Positions 34,101-47,064 of a stretch of 64,000 bases of DNA are shown here, piece by piece. Under the pieces are notes generated by a model that worked only from the letters and a program-made list of their open reading frames with translations, was not told where the DNA came from and ran no database searches. The stretch's first letter is position 1. Every line of letters starts with the position of its first letter. The translations under genes and the position numbers were made by a program. The stretch lies in the NCBI GenBank assembly GCA_002633025.1, contig NMRB01000002.1:546553-610552 (forward strand), given 5' to 3'. Source of the DNA: Notospermus geniculatus (Eukaryota > Nemertea > Pilidiophora > Heteronemertea > Lineidae).

Positions 34101-36628
34101 GCCATATTTGCATCATAGCTTAGTTGTGTATCAATGCGCCCGATGATCACACAAAGCTTATACCAACTCGACGATTGAAACTTCTATCGACGAGGCAAAG
34201 AATTCACCCAACATGTAGCGATGTTTCAATGAGAAAACGTGCTTCGACTGAAATTCAGATTGTTTTACACATACGCGTGCACATGGAACTGTGAAAAAGG
34301 GTCGTGTCACAGCGCTAACAGAGCGAGGCTGCGGAACCTGATATGGTGTTCGTCTGCAACAGGTTTCCTGGCGTTATCACTTGACACAAACTGTAAAGTA
34401 GAGAGACAATGGTTACATAAGAGCGCTTTCAACACGCGGACTGTGACGGTGCTGGGTACTTTCATTAGGACGTTCTCCAACCCGCTGTAATTTAGACTGC
34501 AGTTGAAAGCACTGGATCACTTGCCTCAGGCACCGCTGCCGCGATCATTGAGGTGGATTAGAACCTTGGTAAACGAAGATTACATGTCAAGCTATCGCGG
34601 TGCTAAAATGAAAACGGGTTGCCAATAACAAACGTAGGTCTCCATAAAACCCAATACCATTTATTGTCTTCTTACAGATACCAATTGGGAGGCTTGGTTG
34701 GCAAGCGTTGAGACGAGGGTGTAATGCCAATGACAGCAGGCTGCTCCAACCTTCGGAACGTTTTCATTCCTGATATTGACAACCGCCATTTTGGTTGAAT
34801 AATCTCGAAAGCCATTTCTCTAGGTCTCCAATGTATGGGATATGCAGATGTGTGTCTTTGGCAGGGCCTACCCCTGTGTAATAGATGTGGACAGGCTCAG
34901 CTGCCAGAGGGTGCCCAAATGAATGCAGCAGAGACCCCTTTTTTGGCTTCACGAAAACCAAGCCTCAATGTACTATGCAATAGACACTTTTTAGAAGAAA
35001 ACAAACCAAAACCAAGTACTCCTTATGGAGACTGTACACGACTCAGACATCCGCTGAATTCCTTAATTCAATTTCAACATACAACATTTACAGATGCCAT
35101 GTTTTATTCAATACATACCATAAATCAGCGTGCTACTTTTGAATTCGACGCGCCTTCAGCATCACTTGACTGGCAAAAATTTCATTAATAAGACCTCATT
35201 TATCTTGATAAGACGCTGTATTAGTGCTGTGTAGAAGATATTTTGTCTTTAATGTTTATCAGCAATTCATCTCTAGCCAGTCTACCTCGGACTGCACTAA
35301 CCCCGAAAATAAATGCTTTGTATCAGGACAAGGGCAGGAATAATGGTATCATGCCGATGCTCAGTCTTTCCTGGCGTCATTTTGTGATATGAATCACAGA
35401 GCTTGCTTATGAGACAAGAGTGGTAACCAACTCGTCCAGTTCTCCTTGTTTACGAGCGGCCTTGGTCACGGTGTACGTGTCAAGATTTCCTAATTCCATC
35501 TCCCCCGGCTTTCACTCACTGCCGAAGGCAGTGTTGTCAAAGATGAAAAACTGAATGAAAAGGCTTGAGAGGTACCGCTACCTGAAATATGATAGAGTGC
35601 TTTCCAATGAAGCTGTGACTGATTAAAGACGAGCAGCCTTGATGTATAATGATATACCAATGTATCATCTTACCCTTTCCTTTCCAAAACCAGTTTTGAC
35701 GAAAATAAAAAAAATCACGTTTGTGAGACATCTGTTACAAAGGTATCATTTTGAAAGCTCTGATTGAATGCTTTCCAACGAATGTCTATGTGATAGGGTT
35801 GTTGTGTTATATTAGATTTTGGTACGTTTATTTAGCTGATGGCACTGGCAGCGAAAGCGTTCACCATAATGAGGTACACGAAATGCTTAATAAATGAAAC
35901 GGCATGCGACCTTTACGATCTAATAGCAAAGTCTCACTACTGCAATTGAAAAATATTTTCCTTTTTGGGAATGTCATTTGTGATAATGGAATTATTCCCA
36001 TTCGTCGCCACGCATCGCTGCATAGAGATGAAGAGTATTAAGAGAACATCGCGGGGAATGAGAAGAGGTCACTGACTGCAGACTGATACATGTAGTTAAA
36101 GCCCCTCTATATTGAATTTTGCGGTACACAATTTTCTAAGTGTTAAGGCAATGCAGGTAGAGGTCTCTTAACCTTGTGAAGGTCCTCAAAATGCTTGCCT
36201 GGCGCACTTCAGAGAATCAAGACCCAGTTTTGAACAGACATTGATAAAACTACAGGCAGAGCTCTAATGTATTCAGATAGAGCACAGTACATTTTACACC
36301 ACACTATTAACGTCGGCGAACGTAAGCATTTTGTGAATTGAATATGTACAGTGTCACTTTAAACAAATTGAAAACATACAAGAGGGTAGAGGGTGTACTC
36401 CACGAAGGGTTCACAGCTGACATCTCAAACTCCACTTTCTTAGATTAAATGCATTTCAAAAATATACTAGATCTGGAAGGAAATGCTATTCAAACCTCGC
36501 ATGCAATTACATAGATTGGAATCAGATATCATTAGGAGATAGGGTTTAGCCTACTCGGCCGTGTCATCACCCCCTCCCCTATTCCTATGATTGCCCCCAA
36601 ACGTGCGATACATTCAAACGATCGACCG
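31125..36628. other. Gene-poor stretch with one inverted repeat
   Basis: GGTTGGTCAGGCGTCCA at about 31343 is mirrored at about 31501-31517, across roughly 140 bases. A tRNA-like fragment lies at 33757-33793. Otherwise I see unique sequence without recognisable exons; the largest frame, 117 codons at 34835-35188, matches nothing. Confidence 0.45.
33757..33793 (+). repeat. tRNA-like A-box fragment
   Basis: TTAGCTCAAGTGGTAGAGC has a D-arm (GCTC-GAGC) and fits the RNA polymerase III A box. The sequence departs from any tRNA after the anticodon region, and no GGTTCGA-type B box follows. It is probably a decayed SINE head, not a tRNA gene. Confidence 0.35.
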
Positions 36629-36923
36629 AAAAAAAGTTAAAGTTAAAGTTTGGGTTTATAGTCTGATATCAACAACGGTAGAGGTTCTCATCCGACTTTA
36701 CACTTTAACCCCAGTCTGTGCTGAAACCTTTCAGTAGAACTCAGATGAGCTGCTCATTCAGCGCTACAATCGAGCATTTCCGACCGGTACCCATTTATAC
36801 ACCTGGGTGGAGAGAGGCCAGTGAGGCAAAGAGACTTGCCCAAAGTCTCACGCCCAGTGGGATTCGAACCCGGGATCCTCTGACCGCTAGTCGGAGGCCC
36901 GAACCACTACACCACCGGGCTCC
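36629..36923 (-). mobile_element. tRNA-derived SINE, minus strand
   Basis: Read on the minus strand it opens GGAGCCCGGTGGTGTAGTGG (A box) and reaches GGGTTCGAATCCC (B box). The non-tRNA body then begins TTTGGGCAAGTCTCTTTGCC and contains GTGTATAAATGGGTACC. It ends in a TTTAACTTTAACTTT-type tail. This is the usual tRNA head, body and simple-repeat tail of a SINE. A 74-codon frame antisense to it is a by-product. Target duplications are not clear. Confidence 0.88.
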
Positions 36924-38975
36924 TCGAAAGATAACGACTTAACCCTGATATTGTTTGTCATGCAAAATTCCGCCCTATACCATGTCAATTTTCGCACCAC
37001 CTGTATGGTTCCCAGTAAACATCAAATTAATTGCGGAAGTGAAATACAGGTAGATTCAAGCCTTGGGTGTTTAGCTATTATGTGCTGCTGTGTGTCTCTG
37101 TTGACAGACTGGCCTCGGGCCATGTCACTCGCATTCTGTAACATTAAGTCAATGTTCTAATCAAGCTAATTCACCATGATCGCATCTAAGTCCTCATATT
37201 TATTACGAGGTGTGAGATTGAGTTAGTGTGAGTGGTAATTATACACAAGAGTACTATCAGTGTAAACGCAGAACGTGAAGAGAAAGTTCAATGAAATTGC
37301 CAGCTGCAGTACACGGATTGAAGGATTGAAATTTCACAACAGACGGAAAATGTTGTGTCATCATGTATATACCGTCACTTCTCGATTGTAATAAATGAAG
37401 ATTTACCATTTTGCATTACCAACCCATATCCCCCTCTGTTGACAGGTCGTGTGCGACCGTGTGTGACTCGGGGTTACATATACGCTTATCAATAGCATGA
37501 CATTCGACAATGTCAATAATCCTGATTACCAAATCGATGGCGATTCTTGCCTGTTGTTCAAGGGCCGTTTAGGGTTTTAAATCACATGTGTTGAAGGAGG
37601 GTCCAACTGACAGCCATAACGTGATAGCAAAATGAAACTGAAAAACCAACATTATAATCGGTAGTCAATGGTACTTTATCAATTCAATATGAAACAGAAC
37701 TTGCACAGTTTGACACCGCCATTGACTCCTACTTTCTGCCTCCATCCAACCTGACTAGAGTTCAGCACTCGATGATCGGCCCAGCGTGTAGCGTTTCTTT
37801 ACAAATATCGGTTCAAGAGAGATCTAATTATCTTGCACGATGGATTCGTTTATCAGTGTTTCTGGTGAGGAAATTGAATACATTAGGAGGGCGGATGAAC
37901 CACTGATTGTTGATGCCATAAATCGGTAACTCATCCACATATCAAATCATTTATACCGTGAAGTCGTTGACAGGTTCTTCTTGTTATGCGTGGAGAATGC
38001 GATTGCCTGTTCATTTTGTCCTCAGAAAAAGGAAGTAACTTGCTGCAGTAGTCCTTCTACGCAAAATGGAACGGGTCAAGGACATAGCATTAGATATAAC
38101 AGCGATATTTCACAATCAAGCAGGCGAAGGTGAATGTCAATTAGGTTGACATTTGTTTCCTAAAAATTTGGCCATTTTTAGCGACACGTTGTTCTCGTAC
38201 AGTGACAATTCTATTGCCGATGTCGATGGTTACCCAGCCTGACATAACGTCACATTCCCGCCTGCGACCCAACAGAATCTTCTTCTGCATTACCACTGGG
38301 TGTCAAAACAGGTTTGAAGAAAACATTCTTCCAGTTGCATTGTGTTACGTCATTAAGAAGATTCCAATTCTGTATTCATACAGTGTACAGAGCACTCATT
38401 GATTAAGTCATTAAGCTAGGTTAATTGAAGGTCACGCCATGGAGATTTAAGTACAATCCCGTGTTGCTTGTGGGGGTAATGATTCTGATGAGGATGACAA
38501 TGAGAATAGAAATCAGCTTTGTAAGACGTTCATGTAGATACATCATAACATACAGGGAGTGAACCATGGCTACCCAAAATTTCTGTGTTCTTCTTTCTAT
38601 TCCAACACTCAGTGTAGGACAATGTAGGAATTCTTTGGCTTACAAAACTGGGTCATTTGACTTTTTATCTTCTTCCACCAGAACCCTCAGGGCTCTGTTG
38701 TAGCAGGTGTGTGGTAGCCCCTCTCAAAGAATTCAGTAAACTGGGACTGGGTTGAGACGAAACACGGCAAGATTTCGAGGTATGCGACGATTCCCGAACT
38801 GGGGGTGAAATTCCTTAGCGGGTTCCCGTTGGTAACAAGTTATATTGGTACTTAGGCTAACATTGCAAGAACATTTGTTTACTGGTAGGTGCCTATTACA
38901 AGCTTAGGAGGGGGCACTCTAATCATTTACTTTTGAAAAGGAATTCCTTGTGAAGTCTGTAGACAATAAACATAA
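36924..38975. other. Gene-free stretch
   Basis: No exon or RNA gene is recognised. AAGGGCCGTTTAGGGTTTT near 37561 may be an isolated end of the GGGCCGTTTAG MITE type. A CAGAACCCT-AGGGCTCTG hairpin lies near 38683. Confidence 0.4.
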
Positions 38976-39107
38976 GGGCCCGGTTGCACCAGCTATGCTC
39001 AAAGTTAAGTTTGAGGTTGACCTCAACTAAGTAATATGATTTGCCATACAATTTGAGGTTGAGAACGACTTTGAGGTTAGCTTCAGCACAAAGTGGTGCA
39101 ACCGGGC
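38976..39107. mobile_element. GGGCCCGGTTGCACCA foldback MITE, 132 bp
   Basis: The ends GGGCCCGGTTGCACCA and TGGTGCAACCGGGC are inverted. The interior is full of GAGGTTGA/TCAACCTC repeats. No convincing target duplication is seen. Confidence 0.8.
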
Positions 39108-40727
39108 TATATGTAGCCTAAAGTCATGATCCTGGCTCCCTGTTTTGAGTGCATTGGCCTACTGATGGATCCTCTTTAATCCTTAGAAGATGGACCTTTC
39201 TGAACGTAACCCAAGTCAAAACTATTGTCGGCTACCATCAGAAAAGTCGTTTATAAATGTATCACGTTACAATGAACAGCAGCGCTGAAGGGATTCCTTC
39301 TTCCGAGTTCGTTGACCGACGTTGCTGCATCTGCTGAAGCAAACAGCCAATTTAGTAAATGGGAATGGACAATAGCAGACCTGATTTCCGATCACAGCTA
39401 GAAAAATGTATCGGAGAACCGGAAACAGACCAGGCAACAATACGTTTTGTTACTTAGTAAAAAAGGAATACACGGTTGTACAATTTCTCATTATTTCAAT
39501 TTCAAAGTAAGTTAGTGTAGTATTCGTAAAATTCCTAAATCTAATTTTGACTCAAGTGATTTGTTACTGACAGCTGATTCAATTGATTTCGTTGTGGGAA
39601 ACTTCGTGAACTATGCCTGTTACTCTCCCACGATGAGTTATCGTTCTTTGTTATTGTAAACTTAGCTGTGAGGAAACGAGAAAATCGGTATCAGTTAACA
39701 TTTAGTACAACGGCTTTTTGTTTTCCGACAGTTTTTAAGGATTACTTTATACGCCAGAAGAATTTGTTAATTTCCTTTGGAATATTGACTGAAAGACAAT
39801 GGAGATGCAATTAGTTTTGCGTGGAAGAATTTTCACGTGGTGCTTCACTTTGGCTAAAGAAGATGCTGATATCGTACTTTCCCGTCTTATGAGAAGTCAG
39901 TTCATTAATGTGGACGTTTCTTATAATGGTATGGCCTGCGATCAACAACTATTTCCAACCAATTAGCTGTCACGGCTGACGCTTTCGTATGTAGTGATAA
40001 CTAGACTCTTGACTGATCAATGGAAACCTGTAAATCATGTGAAATTGATGACAGGCCGACAGGACGTAAGACCTGATGGTTAACAAGCATGTCCAACAAT
40101 TGGATACCGTTGATCGAACTTGCACAATGCGGCTCCACATTCCTGCACACATGGCTACTGGTAGGCCTAGCCAGAAATGCTGTTGAACTGACGTTGCAGA
40201 TGTGAAACACGATATTTCGGCCCTTCTTTCTACAATAATGCTGTTTTACCTTGGTACTTTTTACCGACACTGCATTTACCCTTCGTGGCGTGACATAACT
40301 GTTTAGTCCTATTGTCATTTCCTTCAAACCACGTTGATAATGCGATCAATCATGAAAATGTATTAGTTTGTATCTACCTTCAAGCACCGTTGGCTAACGA
40401 AAACAGCATCTTCGATTTGCAAGGATGAAACCTTATCAAATATTTAAGCGGACTGCTCGGAAGCTGTTGCCTTTTGATACCAATATGCTACACTAACCGT
40501 GAAAGATGATGATATTTACCGCTGATATCCCCTGAGGATTTATTTAACCCTGTATGACAATGTATAAAAGAGTTGGGATGAAGTGTATGCGTTTGGGGAA
40601 TTGGTGGGCTTTTCATTAGGATCTTTGATCAGCGGCAGGGAGAGAACATCAGATATGACATAGGCTGTTGTGTCAATTAACCTATACGCCTTTAGATTTT
40701 TCGAACGTTTGCATTGGTTGAACCTAA
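39108..40727. other. Gene-free stretch
   Basis: The largest frame is 108 codons (40001-40327, minus), without a recognised motif. No repeat was found. Confidence 0.4.
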
Positions 40728-40871
40728 AGGCCAATTCATACTTTGCGTTTTGCGCTTGTCCGTTTCCTATGTGAGCGCGTGGTAGAAAAAGTAACTTTAT
40801 TGTTGGCACCACAGATAAATATAGGGAACGGACAAGCGCAAAGCGCAAAACGGACAAGTACGAATCTACCC
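40728..40871. mobile_element. Foldback with CAAGCGCAAA arms, 144 bp
   Basis: GGCCAATTCATACTTTGCG at the left pairs imperfectly with the right end, followed by a strong TTTTGCGCTTGTCCGTTTCC arm whose complement lies at about 40827-40846. A second CGCAAAACGGACAAG block duplicates part of the right arm. Confidence 0.7.
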
Positions 40872-43800
40872 TTACGTACCCAATTCTTCTAATTTTCCCT
40901 TGTATTAGATGGCCAGTTCATCAACTGAAAGATTCATTTGAGTGTACCGGTATTCAAAAACTTGAAGATTCGACGAAAATTGAGAAGTAAACGTCACCAA
41001 AGAATAAGTAGAAAATGGCCTGGTAAAATATTTGTTCTGAATAGGGAAATACTTCACCGCTCTCGTTTTCATGACAAACGCATTGGACATCATGCACTGA
41101 GGTTTTTCATTGGGTATTAGTTGGTTTTTTGAGAATTTTAAAAAAGCGTCCCTCATTTTCCATGTTATGGATGAAAGCGTTAAGCCCGAAGGATCAAAAC
41201 GACGACTAAAAGGCTCTCCATCAACCTGTACATGCCAGGGAGCGCTGAACAACATCAACCTGCCTTCTTGCCGGCATCAGGAAAAAAGCTTTGCAACCTG
41301 ATCCCAATTTTCCATCAGCAGCAGCTTGCCAAGTGGAAGAAGACAATGCCGCTACGCGCTGTAACCCGATCTTTGATTTATCCTAGTGGAACTTGATAAA
41401 TAATTAGCTGATGGAAATACTAGGATTAGACAAGATACTTTATTGATCACAGTGATAAAATCGATAGTGTCCCGACTATTACATGGCGATGTCCTATTGA
41501 GAGCATTGTCGACCCGGTCTGCTGAAAGCGTTTGAACAGGAAATTGGCGTTGAATGGAATCGGGTAGGATGATCTGCAGCTTCGTGACCAGGCAAAGAAA
41601 TGACATAATGTAAAATTTTTGTGTAGGCATATCTATTGTACGAAAATGACAATATCTTTCGCAAAATGGAAGTGTCGTGGATGTAAAATAGACGAATAAG
41701 AATGTCGTGAAAGTGTAATGCAATACAAATTCCTTATAAGTTGAAAAACGTGCATAACATTTCATTCTGAATCGAAAACTTCATATACCCATAGATAAGT
41801 TATTTCTCCTTTGACTTAAACTACACCGGTTTCAAAAATGTATCGATGAAGAAGTCAGAGACGTTTAAATGCGGGTGATACCCACATCCGCACCTTGTCA
41901 ATGACTATCAACCTTTAATTCCACCCACAAAATCGCTGTATTTAAACGCAACATCGCGATAGTAATGACATTTCAGCGGCCGAGCCTTCTTGAAAACCGT
42001 GTTCTCCCTGGAGACAATTGCCGAGGAACAGGGATCGAGAAGAAAATAGCTGATAAAAATATCGATAATCATCAGGTAAGAATGGTTCGAGGGTAGTCCA
42101 GTGGCTCGTTCAGTATCAGGTATCATTTGCGGCCGTTTAGTTATTAGTTCGTGGTAAGCCACGCAGTCATGTGATGATTGCTTGGGAAAAAAGGCTGGCA
42201 TCGCTGATGAGTCGTATATTGCAGTGCTTGTCACTGGGAGATCGATGTACGCTGAATATCCACATAGTAAATTTTCACGAAAATTGCCCTGTTGATCGTC
42301 GTGAAAAATGAAAACGGAGAAGTGACACCACTTTACTGTCAAAGTAAAACAGGGTGTTGTTGATCGTAAAAAGATATCACGCCATTCTCTGTTTTTTCTT
42401 CAAATTTCCACATACAAGGCTGTTCTCATTATAGGCTACCCCGCAATTTTTCGTGAAAAGTGGCATTTACCACTCACACCAATGCTTCAACGTATGTTTG
42501 GCAAGGACTATGCCCTGGACATTCTGAACTTCCATGTATATTCATAACGATGGATCATAAAGTTGGTCCACGTAGCCAATGCAATTCCCAAAGGACAAAC
42601 CACCATGGAAGAGTACACCGGCCCCAGCATACATCACTAACACCCACAGGGTACAGCGACTAGCGACATCATATCCATTTCTAGTAGTTCCTACTATGAT
42701 TTCGGTCGAATTTCCAATAGTCTAGCATCCAGTGATAAGATCCCTCGAGTGTTACAATCAATTTTAATCATTTTTGCCCTAATTTATATCAGAGAGTTGC
42801 ACTCACAATAGTCATCCGCTGGGACTTAGAAATCAAGTGAAATTACAAAAACAGTATGGAAAAATCAAAAAATGTTTAAAGCGTGATTCGAAAACGACGT
42901 TTTTGATCACTTTTCCCCGAAAACAAAAACAAGTCGGTGCCAATTGACATATGTCCCCTTTTTAGCTTCTTTACAAATGACACGTTCTCATAACTGTCCT
43001 CCAACCATCACAGGCATACATGTATGTACCAAAATTACATAATCAAACCCGAGGTGAAGATATGATGTGTTGGGATTCTGGCCAGAAACCAATCTAAAAA
43101 TTCCTAGCCTCACTCATCGCGGCCTTTCATATTGAAATTGATGTACGTTTTTCCTTTTTTGGACGTAGTTTATGTATTCGGAGTGATCTTGATATACAGT
43201 GTTGGAATATTCGATTTGTAACGCTGTCGAGGAAGGGGGATGTAGCGTGAACTCGATTTCATCTCAATACCAGTACTCGACATAGCCATCAACAAACATA
43301 AGTTCTGAGTTGCCTGCTTTGATCTGCACTGGCACCAAGCCTCTCAGGATCTGTGCTGTTGTCATTGTTCTCCCAACATCAACCCTCCACGATATCGTGA
43401 AAAGTCAATGATGTATCAACACTTTTTTTGGCAATAGAGGCAACATCTGTAGTACCAATTTCCTCGGAGATCAACATCGTTCATTTGAGTTGGCGTATTT
43501 GTCCAATTGACAACATATTTTTCTCAGGTTCAGGAAATGTAGTACACATTCAATTAAGTTGAGCAAACTATAAGTGGTGATTCTAGGTGTACATTTGCAT
43601 GCCTATTTTCCCCGTAGGTACTACTTACATGTAGCGCATATAGTGGGGTGCAGAGTGCGTGACATTAGCCATGAAAAGGACGGTGGCTAAAAATGTTCTG
43701 ACATTTTCACAGCAAGGAACTTCAGGGAGACACACATGACGCCACCAACTTTTAATGGCAAGGTTCACATCTCTTTTCAGTTTTTCTGAAAGACTTCTAT

Positions 43801-46800
43801 GAACGTTTTTGATCGGCAAGACGGCACGACTCATCCAATACATTCGCAATCTCGACGTATCTTTTCGTTTTCAACCAAACGTATGGTTTACATTACCGAA
43901 TAATTTACACAAGAAATAATTGAGAATAATTTACACAAGAAATGGGGTCGTGATTATCTAGTGAAATACAAGGATTATGGACAATTGAATAATCCTAGGC
44001 ATTGTTCTTTCATGGTCCATCAAAGTCACTATGATCACGATTACCACCAGCGGTCACTACCTTGACCTTTGACTCCTGACCTCATCTGGCCTTGACCTTT
44101 GAACTGTGATCTATTGGCACCCGACATCATAACCTGAATGTGTCTGTCGAGATGACAAATCCTCGACTAACAACGAACCAGATCAATGAGTTTCATCCGA
44201 TCCATCGACATCCAGGAATTATTTCTAAAAAAAAGCTCGACAAGGAAGCGGAAGATTGCCTAGAACCTGGTGTTTTATACAACCTTTGGCAAAAACACCG
44301 ACGTGTAATCTTCCAACTTCACTACGATGTAGATTCAAAGAAATCTAGGATTCGGCGTCAGTTCTCGAATTCCCTTGTAATCTTGTGTTCAGGATAGGAT
44401 TAGTTTAACGGAGTAGTCACGCAGTAAAATGGAAAACGCAGATACCATTGACAAGGAACAAAATTGTCATTCGCTCATGTCCATAATTTTTATGGCGTCA
44501 AAATCCTTATATCGCTTACAATCGCGAAGACGAGCGCTAAGAAGGCATCTAGTATCTTTGTGAATTAAGTTTGTCGAGGTGTTTTTCTTGTAGTCATGAT
44601 ACGATTCTGGCATCCTTCCAAGTTAAAAGTTTGAGATCATATATTGACTTAAGACCTAAGCCTCGGAGTCGATGAAAGATTTTGTTAAAAGGTACAACTT
44701 CGAGATTCTGTTTTAAAATTCTCAGGTGATGCGCCATACAAAAACATTAACAGTACGACAACATTTACTTATAGAGACCCCCTCCAGCCATCCTATGTCA
44801 ACAGTGATATTATGTCAAAAAACAAGCCAACGCAAATATCTCAGTCGTAAGTAATAAACACTTTGTGAATCCGACCAACTGGTCACGTTGGAGGTTTTTT
44901 CTTCTTTATGGACGTTGTGGTGTTACATTAATTCAGCAAACTCGCTGTAATATGCAACCAACCAGATTTCTTGCACAATATTCCATCACGGATGATTTAC
45001 AACATTTTCTGCAAAAAATACATGCTGATGGTGGAAATCATGCGCTGAATGTATCACTAAACGGGCGATTTTGATCGGAATTAGGAAAATTACTGTGGTA
45101 GAAGAGTCGTAGATCGCTCTTTCCAGACAAATACATACATGTACAAGGATACTCTGTGATGTCAACCCCCTATTCACAAGCCTATGTGTGTTTGTGTGGC
45201 CTACACGTGGCATCATTTTGCCAACATTCAGAGCTAGTGTACAGCGTAAGAGTTTGTCAACATATTATCGTTCAAATGTTGCTGTTGGACAGTGTGTACA
45301 GGATCAAAAGATCGCATTGCTCAGGAATGTTGTTCTGATGAAGTGTTGGTTTACAGCGACAACATGTTGCAGCAAGTGCAACGAAAGCTTTGGTAGCAGC
45401 TTCCTTTTTCTCATCTCAGTTAACGATTGAGTCACTTCGACTATGAATCCCAAGAAACCAAATCTCTATGTTGATATCGAAATTACGCCCCCTTTAACGG
45501 CCAAGTACGTCCCGGAAGAGGACACTCCAAGTATGTTGTCATCGTAAGGATCATCACGTCAAGTGTAAGCTGAGAGAGTTTGCCCTTCCACCCAATGTAA
45601 ACACCACTCAATGGGTTCTCTACGGTATGAAGGGTACAGTAGACTGAGATATACTCCACCGACTTACGCAAGTACAGCATGCAATTAACAATTCTTTGAA
45701 ATATTTTTACGTTAAGTGCCACTTGTCTCAATGAAGACATCTTAGTACGTTGGAAGAGTATGCCCAGAAGATCTAACATACTGACATGAAGTGCTTTGAC
45801 GATGTTTCTGTATGTATATGTGTACGTCCACACGAGGTGTATGTAGATGCACATGGCATTTTGTAGTCTGTGATTTTTGAATTAAAAATGTCAGAAATGA
45901 TATGGATTGCTGTGTTGGTCAAAGTACATTCCGTGATAGAATCGACATGATGACAGAATTTTTTTTCAATTTTTTTCAATGTTCGAGACAGAATTTCAAC
46001 ACTGCCGTGTCGAGACATTCATATAAGTTAATTCTACTATTCTACAAATAGCCGATGAAATTAGATTTTATACACAACTCGGGCATGCATCGTCTCTTTC
46101 GTTCTGCTATACTTTGCTAATTCCATCTCCTGACGTCACATCTTACTTATAGCAATGGAAAATATGAAAGCTGTTATGATATATGAAATTGCTGAGCAAT
46201 CCTTTTTAATTTGTCGTTACACAAAGTTGCCATCAACACGCCATTCAATCACAACCAAACGATCAAACCGTCATTCACAAGCAGAGCTTACAAAATCCCA
46301 ATACTAATACCATATTTGATCACTGGTGCCTTTAATACAGCTGTTTGCCTCATCAAGACGGATAGCCTGTTCAGACTAATAGACTTGCACTCGGATAAAA
46401 GCAACTGCGAATGAGCCACAAACCGGTAGCAGATTGTGTCAGAATGAAACGGTAATTTCCTCAATCTGTAGTGTCATCGAACATAAATCGAAACAAATTC
46501 AATTACATTTCATCCGTTCTGGGTCCATTATACGCAGCTGATTGAAAGCCCCCGATAAACTCACTCAGAGGCCGCGAGGATTGAGTAATTGACAGATCGG
46601 CTCGGCGGCGGTACAACGGTGAACCGGCGTCTCGTGATCAATTGGAAATTTTTTCATCTTTTGCTTGAAGATCTGCTGAGGGGTTGGCACATGTTTTGAG
46701 CCTTGGAAAAGAGGAGAGACTTAAACTTTTTTTGAAGTACAAGAGGAAACTACGAACTAAATTGTAGACACAGAGATTTTCTGCTTCGGACCCTGATTTC

Positions 46801-46888
46801 AACATGAACTGTACATGTACGTTTTTCACTCGAAGACAACTGTGCCTCCAGCGCACACCACGTGCATTCCGTATGCACTGCACAGGGA
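40872..46888. other. Gene-poor stretch
   Basis: I see no recognisable exon, RNA gene or repeat family across this stretch. The largest frames are 144 codons (41908-42342, minus), 137 codons (41352-41765, minus) and 123 codons (45483-45854, minus), none with known motifs. A 19-bp direct repeat AATAATTTACACAAGAAAT occurs near 43905 and 43926. Confidence 0.4.
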
Positions 46889-47064
46889 ATAGGAGCTGTC
46901 AGTGAGTTGACCAATAGGTGTCACTACGGCCCAACTCAATGCACATAGCGGACCGTGGCCAGTCATTATTGATCGAGCAGCAATCACGTAGATTTTCCTG
47001 TACATTGGTCCGCTAGAACTTTGCTGCCATCTTTTGGCAATACGCGCGGCTGACTGCTCCTATT
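46889..47064. mobile_element. Degenerate foldback, AATAGGAGC ends
   Basis: AATAGGAGCTGTCAG at the left faces CTGACTGCTCCTATT at the right. A second inverted pair, TAGCGGACC and GGTCCGCTA, lies further in. The arms are divergent, suggesting an old MITE of about 176 bp. Confidence 0.6.

Noticed and set aside
36718-36942. 74-codon plus-strand frame containing SGIRTRDP
   Set aside because: It is read through the SINE; such peptides are typical false products of tRNA-derived repeats.
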